Assembly: GCF_003460605.1 (NCBI RefSeq)
Contig: NZ_QTVN01000018.1
Location: forward strand, 17,508 to 81,507
Length of the DNA: 64,000 bases
Direction: 5' to 3'
Origin: Ruminococcus sp. AF31-8BH
GTDB taxonomy: Bacteria; Bacillota; Clostridia; Lachnospirales; Lachnospiraceae
In this document: piece after piece, positions 8,019 to 16,518 of the stretch
Position numbering within the stretch: position 1 is the stretch's first letter
Layout: every line of letters starts with the position of its first letter
The notes under the pieces: generated by a model
The model's input: the letters and a program-made list of their open reading frames with translations, nothing else
The model's database searches: none
Told to the model about the DNA's origin: nothing
Program-made: the position numbers and the translations under genes

Positions 8019-8045
8019 GACGAAAAAATGAAAAGGAGCAAAGCT

Positions 8046-11000
8046 ATGATGAAAGGAAAAAAGAAAAGGCTGCTGGCTGGGACGCTGGCACTTCTTCTTA
8101 GTTGTTCTACGTTACTCAATACAGGGATCACCGCACTGGCTTCTGAACAGTCTGAGGAACATGCACAGATACAGGAAGTAAAACAGGAGGAGGCTGCTTC
8201 GGAAACATTACCGGAGTTGGAAGAGGTAAAGGAGCAACTGACAGAAGAAGAACTGGTGTATGCAGAGGACCTTACCATAAAAGCAGGAGAGCCCTTTGAC
8301 CTGGAAACAGATTACAGGGGTTTTCAGAAAAATGATGAAAAAGTAAAGGTAACGTTTCTGAAAGCAGAAGGGGACTCCGGCAATTCTTTTGATTTCAATA
8401 CCCCAGGTTCTTACCAGGCATTTTATTGTGTTGATCCGTTAAGCGGAAGCCCTTCCTATCAGATTATGAGAAGAATTGTGGTAGAAGCAAGGGAAAACAG
8501 CACACAGGAACCCCAGGGAGAAGTAAGCCAGCATACCGAAGATGACTCCGGTGAGGACGGTGAGGCGGACCCTGACCCGGAGATACCGGAGGTACTGACG
8601 GAAGAACCGGAAATGCCAGATGCAGGGGCAGAGTTGATTGATCTGACACCAAAAGAGGATAAGGGAATGTTCTTATCGGTTGTTCCGGCAGCAATGGAGC
8701 AGCAAAAAGGAAGCAATGTACATCTGGTACAGGGAGAAAAAATCCCATACCCTTCTAACGTGGGGAACTATTCTACTTCCTATTTCACTGTAAATGGCCA
8801 TGTAGCATATTGTCTGGAGTCTATGAAGGCTTCCCCGCCGACCTCGGATTATGTAGCAAATGAATTTGAAAGCAACCCGGAATTGCAGAAAGTCCTTTAT
8901 TATGGATATGGCGGTCCTGGGGACATTACCGGGGAGTATATGCCCTCTTTTGACTGGAAGACAAAGTATATTTTTACGCATTTAGCTGCCGCTTATTCTT
9001 ATTGTGGCATGGACGGTTTTTATGGCTGTACCTTTGAAGATATTAAGGCAAGCGGTGTGTGGGGATATATCCAGCATATTTACAGCCTGGAAGCACCTCC
9101 GACAGCAGCAATCACGTTGTCCCCAAAGGAAGCAAAGGCTTATGAAAGTGGAAAGGAACAGCGTACCGGGGAGTTTACTTTAAAAGGTGACCATAGAAAC
9201 TATATTACTTTAAAAATGCCAGAGAATGTGACTTATCACAGTGGAAGTACAAAACAGACAGGAACCGTAAAGATCAATGGGAATACCACATTCTATTTCA
9301 GCGCTCCCAAAACTGTAACGGGTACATGGAACAGCGGTAAGCTGAAAGGACAAATGGGAACCCAGTGGAAGACCTTAGTATTGTCTACGGGTTCTGGTTC
9401 CCAGGACATTGGGTATGGGGCATTTTTTGAAGAAGAAAGTGCTTCTGTGGAATTTACGGTGAAGTGGCTGGACCTGGCAAGGGTAAAGGTAACAAAAAAA
9501 GATAAGAACAGTAAAGTAAATCTGTCCGGCGCTGTTTTTGGTATTTATTCAGACAGTGCATGTAAAAATCTTCTTGTGCAGATGCCGGCCACAGACAGCA
9601 ACGGTACTTCTGAGGTGGAGCTTCCGAAAACCCAGGATACGGTATATTTAAAAGAAATTTCTGTTCCAGAAGGATATAAGCTGAATACAGAGTCTTTTAA
9701 TGTGAAGCTGGAAACAGGAAAAACAACTTCTGTTGCAGTGACGAATGAGGAACAGAAAGGAAAAATCACAATCCGTAAAAAAGGTGAGGTTCTGACTGGA
9801 GTAACCGGAGAAGAGGGGAACCTGACTTTTGTATATGGAAATGCGGACTTTGCAGGGGCAGAATATAACATTTATGCGGCAGAGGATATTTACAGCCAGG
9901 ATAAAGTGACGAAGGTGCATAAAGCAGGGGATCTGGTAGAAAGTCTGACAACCGGGGAAGATGGAAGTGCTGTTTCCAAAGAATTGTATCTTGGAAAATA
10001 TAAGGTTGTAGAACAGAAAGCACCGGAAAATCTGGTGATTGGAAAAACAGAACAGGAACGTACCCAGTTTGTAACCTTGTCCTATGCAGGACAGAATGTA
10101 GAGTTATCCCAGGGGGAAACCACTTTTACCAATGCAAGACCGGAGATTTCCGTAAATGTAGTGAAAAAATCGAAACATGATGACGTTACCCTGGAGGGTG
10201 CGACGTTTGGATTGTATGCAGAAGAAGACCTGACAGCGGCAGACGGAAAGGTTCTTGTAGAAAAGGGAAGCCTGGTGGAACGTGCTGTTTCCGACAGGGA
10301 AGGAATGGCTGTGTTCCATGCGGATATTCCTTTGAATTTCCATTACAGCGTAAAAGAAATCCAGGCACCGGATAAGTATTATATGACAGATGAGGTGTAT
10401 CGTTTCTTCTATGAATATAAAGACGACAGCACCTACACATATACTTTTTCTCATGATTTTAAAAATGAGGAAGTACGGGGAGAAGTTCATGTAAGTAAGA
10501 TTGATCAGGATTCCCAGGGATTTATTTCCCAGGGTGACGCAACCTTAGTAGGGGCAAAATACGGATTATATGCTGCAGAAGATATTGAACACCCCAATAA
10601 GAAAGATGGGATTGTCCATAAAAAAGGGGAACTTGTAGCGCAGGGTACGATTTCCAGTGAAGGAACTGTAGATTTCAAAAACCTGTATCTTGGAAATTAT
10701 TTCGTGAAAGAAATAGAGCCGGCAGAAGGGTATCTGTTAGATGAAACAGAGTATCCCGTAGAGGTTTCGTATGAAGGACAGGAGGTACAGATTGTACACC
10801 GGGAAGTAACTGTAAAGGAAACTGTAAAGAAACAGGCCTTTCAGCTTATCAAGATCTCAGAAGACGGGGAGCAGACAGAAACAGAACTGGTAGAAGGAGC
10901 TGGATTTAAGGTATTCCTCATCAGTGAGCTGTCTGGTGTAAAAGATGGAAGTTTGAAGCCGGGAAATGGTTCTTATTATACCCCGGAAGATTTTATCACC

Positions 11001-13484
11001 TATGATTACAGCAAAGACGAAACCGCTTCTTATTGGGAGAATGGTAAAAAGATTACGGTACCAGAGCTGTTTACAGATAAGAAAGGATATTTAAAGAGTC
11101 CAGAACTTCCTTATGGAACCTATGTGGTGTTTGAGTCTACAGTTCCGGAAAATTTAAAAGGGATTCGTCCATTTATCGTACAGATTTCAGAAGACAGCCG
11201 GGAACCCCAGGTATGGCGTGTGTTTGATGACCGTCCTTTGCAGTATTACTTCAAGATTGTGAAAAAAGATGCCCAGACGCAGAAGCCGGTGCTGGATAAC
11301 AGTGCAGCTTATAAGATTTATGATGTGGAAGCAGAAAAATATGTGGAAATGATCGTAAGATATCCGAAAAAAGAAGTGGTATCTGTGTTCAGGACCAACG
11401 AAGAGGGATACCTGATTACACCGGAGCAGTTAAAATGTGGCACTTACCGGATTGAAGAAGTGGAAGCGCCGGAAAATTATGTACAGGTAGGATTTGAAAA
11501 TGCCCTCTTAAAAGACGGAAAGGAAGTTCCACTGAATGAAGTTGCAGACGGAGGCACATACCAGGAGGCAAAGAAAGCGCCGATCACTATTACCGTAAAT
11601 TCTGATACTGTACACCAGGTAGAAGAGGAAACCGGTAAATTTATTGTTGTCATTGAACAGTATAATGATGAAGCAGTAGGAAGCCTTACAATCCATAAAA
11701 AGGGAGAAAAACTTTCTGGTGCTTCTAAAGTAGAAGAAAAGATCCTGACGAAGATGAAAAACGGTGTAGTAGGTTTCGTAAATCAGGTAAGCAGTTTCTT
11801 CACCGGGGAAGAAGTCATGGAAAAAGAGAAAGGTTATAAATTTGACTATGAAGAAGGGAATATGGAAGGTGCAGAATTTGCCATTCATGCAAAGAAAACC
11901 ATTTATACCCCGGACGGACAGAAAGACGAAGCAGGAAACCGCATTGTAAAATATGAAAAAGATGCCCTGGTAGCCCGTATGGTAACAGATAAAGAAGGAA
12001 AGGCAGTCCTGAATAATCTTCCTATCGGAAAATACTATGTAGTGGAAGAAAAGGCAGGTCAGAACTGTGTGCTTGACCCGGAAGCAAAAGAATTTGAAAT
12101 TGCATATAAGGGACAGGAAGTAGCAGTGGATTATGTAACAATGGAACTTACCAATCAGCGACAGAAAGTTTCCCTGAGTCTTCTGAAGAAAGACGCAGAA
12201 ACCGGAAAACCGCTGGAAGGAGTGGTATTCGGGTTGTATGCGCAGGAGGATATCAAAAATGCTGCCGGGGAAGTAGTTGTAGAAAAAGATGCCTTGATTG
12301 AACTGGGAACAACAGATGAAGAGGGCAAGCTGGTATTTCAGGCAGATCTTCCTCATGGAAAATACTATATTCAGGAAGTAGAGCATAAGCCGGGATACCT
12401 GCCAAATGATGAGGTGTGTTCCTTTGATGCGTCTTATACAGACCAGACCCTTGAACTGCTCGCTTTTTCAGAAGAAATTTCTAATCAGCCTACTATTACG
12501 GAGTTTACGAAAGTAGATTTAACCGGTGGACAGGAAATTGAAGGGGCCAAAATGCAGATCCTGGATCAGGAAGGAAAAGTGGTAGAAGAGTGGGTGTCAA
12601 AAAAAGAAGCTCATGTAGTCTACGCACTGGCACCAGGGGAATATATACTGCATGAAGAGCAGGCGCCTACGGAACAGGGATATGTCCGGGCAGAAGATGT
12701 GAAATTTGTTGTGGAAGAAACAGGGGACGTACAAAAAGTGAAAATGGAGGACGACCATACAAAGGTTTCTATCTCTAAAACAGATATTACAGATGGTAAG
12801 GAGATTGAAGGGGCGAAGCTGCAGATCCTGGATCAGGACGGGGAAGTGGTAGAGTCCTGGACCACAGGAGAAGAACACCTGATTGAGTATCTTCCGGTAG
12901 GCACTTATACCCTGCACGAAGAGGCGGCAGTTGACGGATATATTGTGGCCAATGACGTGGAGTTTACAGTAGAAGAAACGGGAGAAATTCAGAAAGTGAA
13001 GATGGAAGATGAGCGTGCTATGGGACAACTGGTTATCGTAAAAACGGATACAGACAGTAAAGCAGCTTTAGAGGGAGTAGAATTTGTTCTGCTGGAAAAG
13101 GAAACCGGAAAAGAAGTAGGACGTTTGAAGACTGGAAAAGATGGAAAAGCAGTTTCAGAACTACTTCCAATTGGAACTTATGAAAATGGTGTTTTCAAAG
13201 AACCGATCACCTATGTGCTGAAAGAAACTGCCACCTTAAAGGGATATGAGAAGACGGAAGAAGAGTGGGAAATCGTATTTACCTATCAGAATGATAAAAC
13301 ACCAGTCATTGAAGTGGTAAAAGAGATCCAGAATAAAAAAATACCAGAAACACCAGGTACCGTAAAACCAGGACCAAAAACGGGTGATGATACAAACTGG
13401 TTCCTGCCTTTGCTGGCTCTTGGTGTAAGTGCAGGTATGGTAGCAGGCCTACTTTATTACAGAAAAAGACATAAAAAGGCATAG
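8046..13484 (+). CDS. Giant sortase-anchored adhesin with thioester domain and 11 SpaA/CnaB modules
   Basis: A 1812-residue surface protein whose start follows AAGGAG. In order: signal peptide (cleavage near ALASE); an Ig-like domain; an acidic Pro/Glu linker; a putative thioester domain with Cys in HVAYCLES and Gln in VWGYIQHIY; about eleven SpaA/CnaB-type prealbumin modules of 85-170 residues (repeated GAxFGLYA, GKYxVxExxAPxxY); a Pro-rich stalk; sorting signal GPKTGDD; a membrane helix; and RKRHKKA. Thioester domains in Gram-positive adhesins bind host or cell surfaces covalently. On an ICE it may help mating-pair formation or host attachment. No sortase gene is in the window. Confidence 0.85.
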   Translation: MMKGKKKRLLAGTLALLLSCSTLLNTGITALASEQSEEHAQIQEVKQEEAASETLPELEEVKEQLTEEELVYAEDLTIKAGEPFDLETDYRGFQKNDEKVKVTFLKAEGDSGNSFDFNTPGSYQAFYCVDPLSGSPSYQIMRRIVVEARENSTQEPQGEVSQHTEDDSGEDGEADPDPEIPEVLTEEPEMPDAGAELIDLTPKEDKGMFLSVVPAAMEQQKGSNVHLVQGEKIPYPSNVGNYSTSYFTVNGHVAYCLESMKASPPTSDYVANEFESNPELQKVLYYGYGGPGDITGEYMPSFDWKTKYIFTHLAAAYSYCGMDGFYGCTFEDIKASGVWGYIQHIYSLEAPPTAAITLSPKEAKAYESGKEQRTGEFTLKGDHRNYITLKMPENVTYHSGSTKQTGTVKINGNTTFYFSAPKTVTGTWNSGKLKGQMGTQWKTLVLSTGSGSQDIGYGAFFEEESASVEFTVKWLDLARVKVTKKDKNSKVNLSGAVFGIYSDSACKNLLVQMPATDSNGTSEVELPKTQDTVYLKEISVPEGYKLNTESFNVKLETGKTTSVAVTNEEQKGKITIRKKGEVLTGVTGEEGNLTFVYGNADFAGAEYNIYAAEDIYSQDKVTKVHKAGDLVESLTTGEDGSAVSKELYLGKYKVVEQKAPENLVIGKTEQERTQFVTLSYAGQNVELSQGETTFTNARPEISVNVVKKSKHDDVTLEGATFGLYAEEDLTAADGKVLVEKGSLVERAVSDREGMAVFHADIPLNFHYSVKEIQAPDKYYMTDEVYRFFYEYKDDSTYTYTFSHDFKNEEVRGEVHVSKIDQDSQGFISQGDATLVGAKYGLYAAEDIEHPNKKDGIVHKKGELVAQGTISSEGTVDFKNLYLGNYFVKEIEPAEGYLLDETEYPVEVSYEGQEVQIVHREVTVKETVKKQAFQLIKISEDGEQTETELVEGAGFKVFLISELSGVKDGSLKPGNGSYYTPEDFITYDYSKDETASYWENGKKITVPELFTDKKGYLKSPELPYGTYVVFESTVPENLKGIRPFIVQISEDSREPQVWRVFDDRPLQYYFKIVKKDAQTQKPVLDNSAAYKIYDVEAEKYVEMIVRYPKKEVVSVFRTNEEGYLITPEQLKCGTYRIEEVEAPENYVQVGFENALLKDGKEVPLNEVADGGTYQEAKKAPITITVNSDTVHQVEEETGKFIVVIEQYNDEAVGSLTIHKKGEKLSGASKVEEKILTKMKNGVVGFVNQVSSFFTGEEVMEKEKGYKFDYEEGNMEGAEFAIHAKKTIYTPDGQKDEAGNRIVKYEKDALVARMVTDKEGKAVLNNLPIGKYYVVEEKAGQNCVLDPEAKEFEIAYKGQEVAVDYVTMELTNQRQKVSLSLLKKDAETGKPLEGVVFGLYAQEDIKNAAGEVVVEKDALIELGTTDEEGKLVFQADLPHGKYYIQEVEHKPGYLPNDEVCSFDASYTDQTLELLAFSEEISNQPTITEFTKVDLTGGQEIEGAKMQILDQEGKVVEEWVSKKEAHVVYALAPGEYILHEEQAPTEQGYVRAEDVKFVVEETGDVQKVKMEDDHTKVSISKTDITDGKEIEGAKLQILDQDGEVVESWTTGEEHLIEYLPVGTYTLHEEAAVDGYIVANDVEFTVEETGEIQKVKMEDERAMGQLVIVKTDTDSKAALEGVEFVLLEKETGKEVGRLKTGKDGKAVSELLPIGTYENGVFKEPITYVLKETATLKGYEKTEEEWEIVFTYQNDKTPVIEVVKEIQNKKIPETPGTVKPGPKTGDDTNWFLPLLALGVSAGMVAGLLYYRKRHKKA

Positions 13485-13512
13485 AAAATAAAAATCAGTT
13501 TTTAAACTTGGG

Positions 13513-13540
13513 AAAGGGCGGCTGCGGCTGTCCTTTCTTT
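13513..13540 (+). terminator. Probable terminator after adhesin gene
   Basis: Arms AAAGGGCGGC and GCTGTCCTTT (with G:U pairs) around TGCG, followed by a short T-rich tail. Confidence 0.5.
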
Positions 13541-13560
13541 GGCAATATGAGGTGAGAAGC

Positions 13561-13869
13561 ATGGAAGAGAAAAAAAGAATACGGTTTATTGACAGCCATT
13601 ATCATACCCTGTTCAGCATAGCAGACGGGGACTCCATAGAGATTGTATATCCAGATGGAAAAAGGGAAGAACGGGTTTGTACCTATATTGATGAATACCA
13701 CACACAGGTAGGGGCAAGGGTGTTCCATATTTGTGAATTTGCAGAAATCATGGAAGCAAATGGAAAATCATATTGCCCGGCAGAATGCAAGGAAAAGGAA
13801 GAAAGAAAAGAGGCAGTCAAAGGGGAGAAGAAAACCGGAACTACCCGTATGGAAAGGAGCAGGCGTTGA
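13561..13869 (+). CDS. Hypothetical ICE protein
   Basis: A 102-residue protein. The first 70 residues (RFIDSHYHTLFSIADGDSIE, then GARVFHICEFAEIME) form a compact conserved-looking domain and the rest is a charged tail. GAGGTGAG precedes the start. The stop overlaps the TTG start of the following radical SAM gene, so the two are coupled. I do not recognise the family. Confidence 0.6.
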   Translation: MEEKKRIRFIDSHYHTLFSIADGDSIEIVYPDGKREERVCTYIDEYHTQVGARVFHICEFAEIMEANGKSYCPAECKEKEERKEAVKGEKKTGTTRMERSRR

Positions 13870-14990
13870 GGATAGGGATTATAGATGCAGATCTTTTATA
13901 CCGGAAAAGACACCGGTTTCCTAACTTGGCATGTATGAAACTTTCCGCTTATTGGAAGGAGCAGGGATTTGAAACAGAGCTTCTTTTGGATTATAGCCAG
14001 GCAGGGGAATATGACTGGCTCTATGTATCAAAAGTGTTTACGGATACCTTTGTGCCGGAACATATTTTGACGAGGGAAACAACCGTTTATGGAGGGACTG
14101 GATTTTTTTACGATAAAGCACCGGTACTTCCAGAAGCGATTGAACACCATACACCGGACTATCATTTGTATGACCAGATGGTAAAAGAACATAGCGAAGG
14201 AGAGAAAAAGAAGAAAGAGTTCCAATTTTATACGGAGTATTCCATTGGTTTCCTCACCAGGGGGTGTTTTCGGAAGTGCAGTTTCTGTGTAAACAAAAAC
14301 AGCACCGGTGCAGCACCAGCAAGCCCATTGGAAGAATTTTATGACCCGTCCAGAAAGAAGTTATGCTTTTTGGACGATAACTTTTTTGCCTGTGCAGGGT
14401 GGGAAAAAATCTTTTCCAGTGTCCTGGAAACAGGCAGGCGGTTTCAATTCCGGCAGGGGCTGGATCTGAGGATTATGCAGAAAAGGCAGATGGAACTTCT
14501 GGCATCTGGAAAATTGGATAACGGTATGATTTTTGCCTTTGACCATATCAAAGATCAGGAACTTATTGTAAGAAAATTGGAACTTTTGCGGGAAGTGATC
14601 CCAGTTCCTTATCAGAAAATTAAGCTGTATGTACTGTGCGGCTATGACTGGGAAGGGACCTGGAAAGCAGATTTTTGGGCAAAGGATATTCGGGACGTTT
14701 TCATACGGATTGAGATTTTGATGCGGTATAAGTGTCTGACTTATTTGATGCGCTATGCCGCATGGGAACGGGCACCGGAAATTTATAAGGGAATGTATAT
14801 CAACCTAAGTCGTTGGTGCAATCAGCCCGCCCAGTATTCAAAAAAGAGCCTGCGGGAATTTTGTACCGGACAGGGAGAGTATAGTTCCTGTTTCCGCTAC
14901 CTGACTGCTTTTGAAGCTCTGCACCCGGAAATGGCACATTATCTGGATATGAAATATGAAGAGGTGCAGTATGGGAAAATTTACGGCTGA
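13866..14990 (+). CDS. Radical SAM protein of ICE backbone
   Basis: A 374-residue protein beginning with TTG after AAGGAG. The Fe-S motif is RGCFRKCSFC (C-x3-C-x2-C) at about residues 137-146, followed by LCFLDDNFFA and a TIM-barrel-like region (QFRQGLDLRIM). The first 100 residues look like a cobalamin-binding-type Rossmann domain (RIGIIDADLLYRK), though the B12-binding His motif is not evident. Homologues of this shape travel with Lachnospiraceae ICEs. The substrate is unknown and it is not near the RiPP precursors. Confidence 0.75.
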   Translation: MRIGIIDADLLYRKRHRFPNLACMKLSAYWKEQGFETELLLDYSQAGEYDWLYVSKVFTDTFVPEHILTRETTVYGGTGFFYDKAPVLPEAIEHHTPDYHLYDQMVKEHSEGEKKKKEFQFYTEYSIGFLTRGCFRKCSFCVNKNSTGAAPASPLEEFYDPSRKKLCFLDDNFFACAGWEKIFSSVLETGRRFQFRQGLDLRIMQKRQMELLASGKLDNGMIFAFDHIKDQELIVRKLELLREVIPVPYQKIKLYVLCGYDWEGTWKADFWAKDIRDVFIRIEILMRYKCLTYLMRYAAWERAPEIYKGMYINLSRWCNQPAQYSKKSLREFCTGQGEYSSCFRYLTAFEALHPEMAHYLDMKYEEVQYGKIYG

Positions 14991-16032
14991 AGAAATTCAG
15001 ATTGCAAAGGCAGTGGATTTAGTGGATTTGGCGGAGCAGATAGGGATTCCATTGAAAAGGAAAGGCAGGTTCTATCAGGCAGTGGGTATGGACTCTGTGA
15101 TGATCTTCAACCGGTCTTCTTGGTGCCGGTTTAGCCAGGGGGTAGGTGGCAGCACCATTGACTTTCTGGAATATTTCAGAAACATGGATTTTGTGGAGGC
15201 AGTCAAATATCTGCTGGAGTTTGCCGGATATATCCGTACTGAAACCATGCAAAAATTTCAACCGGAAAGACAGACTGAAAAAATAGAAGAAACAAAACAG
15301 AGAAAAGACATACCGAAAGACCCTTTTGTACTTCCTTCAAAATCAGAAACCAGCCGCCGGTTATATGGCTATCTGATAAAACAGCGGAAGCTGTCAAAGC
15401 AGATGATTGATTTTTGGGTAAAAAAGGGGATTTTGTATGAGAGCGGAACGTACCATAACCTGGTTTTTGTGGGAAAAGATACGGAAGGTATCCCACGTTT
15501 TGCCAGCCAGAGGGGAACCCTGGATAAATATGGAAAACCCTTTAAAGGAGATGTTACGGGGAATGACAAAACTTATGGGGTTAATCTGGTAGACCAAAAC
15601 AGTGATACGCTCTATGTATATGAGGCGGCCATTGATGCCATGTCCGATATGGAACTGCGGGAAGATTATCAGAACAATATCCTGGTACTTGGAATGCTTT
15701 CCGATGGTCCTTTGGAAAAGTTCTTAAAAGATTATCCTCATATCAGGAAGATACAGTTCTGTTTGGATAATGACCTGCCGGGAAGACAAGCGGCAAAAAA
15801 ATTGGCAAGAAAATATACCCTTATGGAGTATGAGGTTTTTGTACGTCTTCCACCTATGGGAAAAGACTATAATGCTTTTTTGCAGTATAAAAAGGAAAAC
15901 CAAGAGCTTTCCAGCCTGGTAGAAAAGGAAAGGTCGCTTTTTACTGAAACAAAAGGGACAAACATACAAAAGATAGAAAAAATGGTAGGACACAGGAACA
16001 TAGTACCATACCAGATAGCACAGGCAAGATAG
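14971..16032 (+). CDS. DUF3991/TOPRIM primase-like protein
   Basis: A 353-residue protein whose ATG lies inside the end of the previous gene. Residues 1-90 resemble the DnaG CHC2 zinc-finger region (SQGVGGSTIDFLEYFRNMDF) but keep only one Cys, which is the DUF3991 form. The TOPRIM part has VYEAAIDAMS and FCLDNDLPGRQAAKKLA, giving the acidic metal-binding residues. It is likely used for priming element DNA during conjugative replication. Loss of the zinc ligands is normal for this family, as far as I recall. Confidence 0.8.
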   Translation: MGKFTAEEIQIAKAVDLVDLAEQIGIPLKRKGRFYQAVGMDSVMIFNRSSWCRFSQGVGGSTIDFLEYFRNMDFVEAVKYLLEFAGYIRTETMQKFQPERQTEKIEETKQRKDIPKDPFVLPSKSETSRRLYGYLIKQRKLSKQMIDFWVKKGILYESGTYHNLVFVGKDTEGIPRFASQRGTLDKYGKPFKGDVTGNDKTYGVNLVDQNSDTLYVYEAAIDAMSDMELREDYQNNILVLGMLSDGPLEKFLKDYPHIRKIQFCLDNDLPGRQAAKKLARKYTLMEYEVFVRLPPMGKDYNAFLQYKKENQELSSLVEKERSLFTETKGTNIQKIEKMVGHRNIVPYQIAQAR

Positions 16033-16044
16033 GAGGGTATTCTT

Positions 16045-16269
16045 TTGGAAAATAGCTATGATGAGGAATGTTTCAAAAAATGGGAGATCGACGAATGCGA
16101 AGCGGAGATGGAAAAAGTAGTGCAGTGGATAGGAAAGAGGAAACTGCATGGACGTGTACGGGTTGCGTTTATCGAAGAGAGCTATGAGCGGCAGGGATAC
16201 CGCATGGGGATACCCAAGCAGGCGTATGTGTCCAGGGTGCTGGCAAACATCAGGAAAGAAGAGCGGTGA
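16045..16269 (+). CDS. Small hypothetical protein, TTG start
   Basis: A 74-residue charged protein with AGGAGGG before a TTG start. It contains ECEAEMEKVVQWIGKRK and ESYERQGYRMGIPKQAYV, predicted helical, with no membrane segment. It directly follows the primase gene. The family is not recognised. Confidence 0.55.
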   Translation: MENSYDEECFKKWEIDECEAEMEKVVQWIGKRKLHGRVRVAFIEESYERQGYRMGIPKQAYVSRVLANIRKEER

Positions 16270-16480
16270 GAAAGAAATAACCAATCCGAAAGTGGGAGTG
16301 TTAGGAAAGGAGGTGGTGCAGACCAACAGAATTTTTGACAGAAGGATAAACTCTGGATACGGGAAGGGGTGATTCTATGATTGTAAGGTAATGCCAGATG
16401 GATATTTCGTTTGTAGCTGTGGATTTCTCATGAAGACTATAAAAAATTTAGGAGACAGGAGGAAATAAGTGAGTAATCCT

Positions 16481-16517
16481 AGGTAAAATGTGTAGCTACA
16501 CCTCATGAAATATGAGG
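16481..16517. promoter_or_regulatory. Inverted repeats before the DNA methyltransferase gene
   Basis: A 10-base palindrome TGTAGCTACA (16491) is followed directly by CCTCAT-GAAAT-ATGAGG (16501-16517). The second hairpin ends two bases before the ATG and contains the only ribosome-site-like GAGG, so it could hide the start region in mRNA or be an operator for self-control. The 16270-16480 part has no convincing gene. Confidence 0.4.
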
Positions 16518-16518
16518 A

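Noticed and set aside
7986..8045. Upstream ATG extending the adhesin by 20 residues
   Set aside because: The extension is encoded by the terminator hairpin and would bury the signal peptide.
7454..8278. 274-codon minus-strand frame
   Set aside because: Antisense shadow of the ParR-like gene and adhesin start. Low-complexity Ser/Phe/Leu product without ribosome site.
11508..12386. 292-codon minus-strand frame in the adhesin gene
   Set aside because: Phe/Cys/Ile-rich translation typical of the reverse strand of a Glu/Lys-rich gene. No start signal.
8046..13484. CRISPR-like or DNA-level repeats within the adhesin gene
   Set aside because: Repetition is at the protein-domain level and DNA copies are diverged with unequal unit length.
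16391..16468. 25-codon frame (MPDGYFVCSCGF ...) before the methyltransferase
   Set aside because: Cys pair and a weak upstream AAGG are suggestive, but it is too short and unsupported by any motif.
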